A stretch of DNA of 5,652 nt from Pseudomonadota bacterium (GTDB taxonomy: Bacteria > Pseudomonadota > Gammaproteobacteria > Xanthomonadales > Xanthomonadaceae). A program made the position numbers and the translations under genes. Position 1 is the stretch's first letter; every line of letters starts with the position of its first letter. Location: contig JAFAFF010000344.1 in assembly GCA_023423605.1 (NCBI GenBank), positions 1 through 5,652 on the forward strand, read 5' to 3'. The notes under the pieces were generated by a model. The model saw only the letters and a list, made by a program, of their open reading frames with translations. It searched no databases and had not been told where the DNA came from. Positions 5,495 through 5,652 of this stretch are shown piece after piece.

Positions 5495-5526
5495 GCGGCT
5501 CCGGTCCGCAATCTGGAAAGAGCATC

Positions 5527-5652
5527 ATGCTGAAGATCGAAAACCTCCACGCACGCATCGGCGAAAAAGAGATCCTCAAGGGCCTGTCGCTGGACGTGAA
5601 GCCCGGCCAGGTACACGCCATCATGGGTCCGAACGGTGCCGGCAAATCCACC
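5527..5652 (+). CDS. sufC: Fe-S cluster assembly ATPase SufC (5' part)
   Basis: The first 42 residues are present; the gene runs off the right edge. The frame starts [17 protein letters not shown] and reaches the Walker A motif GPNGAGKST at residues 34-42, the nucleotide-binding loop of ABC ATPases. Sequence and position behind sufB identify SufC, the soluble ABC ATPase that binds SufB and SufD and whose ATP-driven dimerisation reshapes the scaffold. GGAAAG (5515-5520) is a good Shine-Dalgarno six bases before ATG 5527. The 83-base gap from sufB is filled by a hairpin, a T-run and a SMAG element, so translation coupling from sufB is unlikely and sufC depends on its own ribosome binding site. 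Walker B and the signature motif lie outside the window. Confidence 0.96.
   Translation, partial: MLKIENLHARIGEKEILKGLSLDVKPGQVHAIMGPNGAGKST

Overview
The window looks like ordinary chromosome from a Stenotrophomonas species, most likely the S. maltophilia complex. It is GC-rich. Its gene content (a xanthomonad-type Rrf2 SUF regulator directly followed by sufB and sufC) fits the Xanthomonadaceae. It also carries five complete short palindromes ending in GTAG, the hallmark of the SMAG family of repetitive extragenic palindromes known from S. maltophilia. The genus call rests on these repeats and on protein resemblance recognised by eye, not on a database search.

Left part (1-1947, all plus strand). 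The window opens in the C-terminal end of a small basic protein, possibly HU-like, closed by a perfect 14-bp hairpin (131-164). About 220 bases without a recognisable gene follow. Then come a DUF3861-type small protein (396-704), an unassigned lipoprotein (751-1260) and an exported DUF1439 (YceB-like) protein (1351-1947).

Middle part (1948-3326). A 202-base convergent intergenic region holds four SMAG palindromes and a 29-base direct repeat. On the minus strand lie a PfpI/DJ-1 family protein (2150-2692) and, upstream of it, a compact SET-domain protein with a post-SET cysteine cluster (2847-3314).

Right part (3327-5652, plus strand). A promoter region shared with the divergent SET gene leads into the suf operon. 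It contains the Rrf2 regulator (3497-3952), sufB (3968-5443) and the start of sufC (5527 to the window end, through Walker A). SufB and SufC, with SufD presumably beyond the edge, form the scaffold complex that builds Fe-S clusters. The regulator has three cysteines suited to holding an Fe-S cluster and probably senses cluster status to control the operon. The 83-base sufB-sufC gap is unusual because it contains a hairpin overlapping the sufB stop, a T-run and a SMAG palindrome.

I found no convincing new multi-gene system. The items most worth checking are the structured sufB-sufC junction, the candidate operator over the regulator's -10 box, the SET protein beside suf, and the SMAG cluster.
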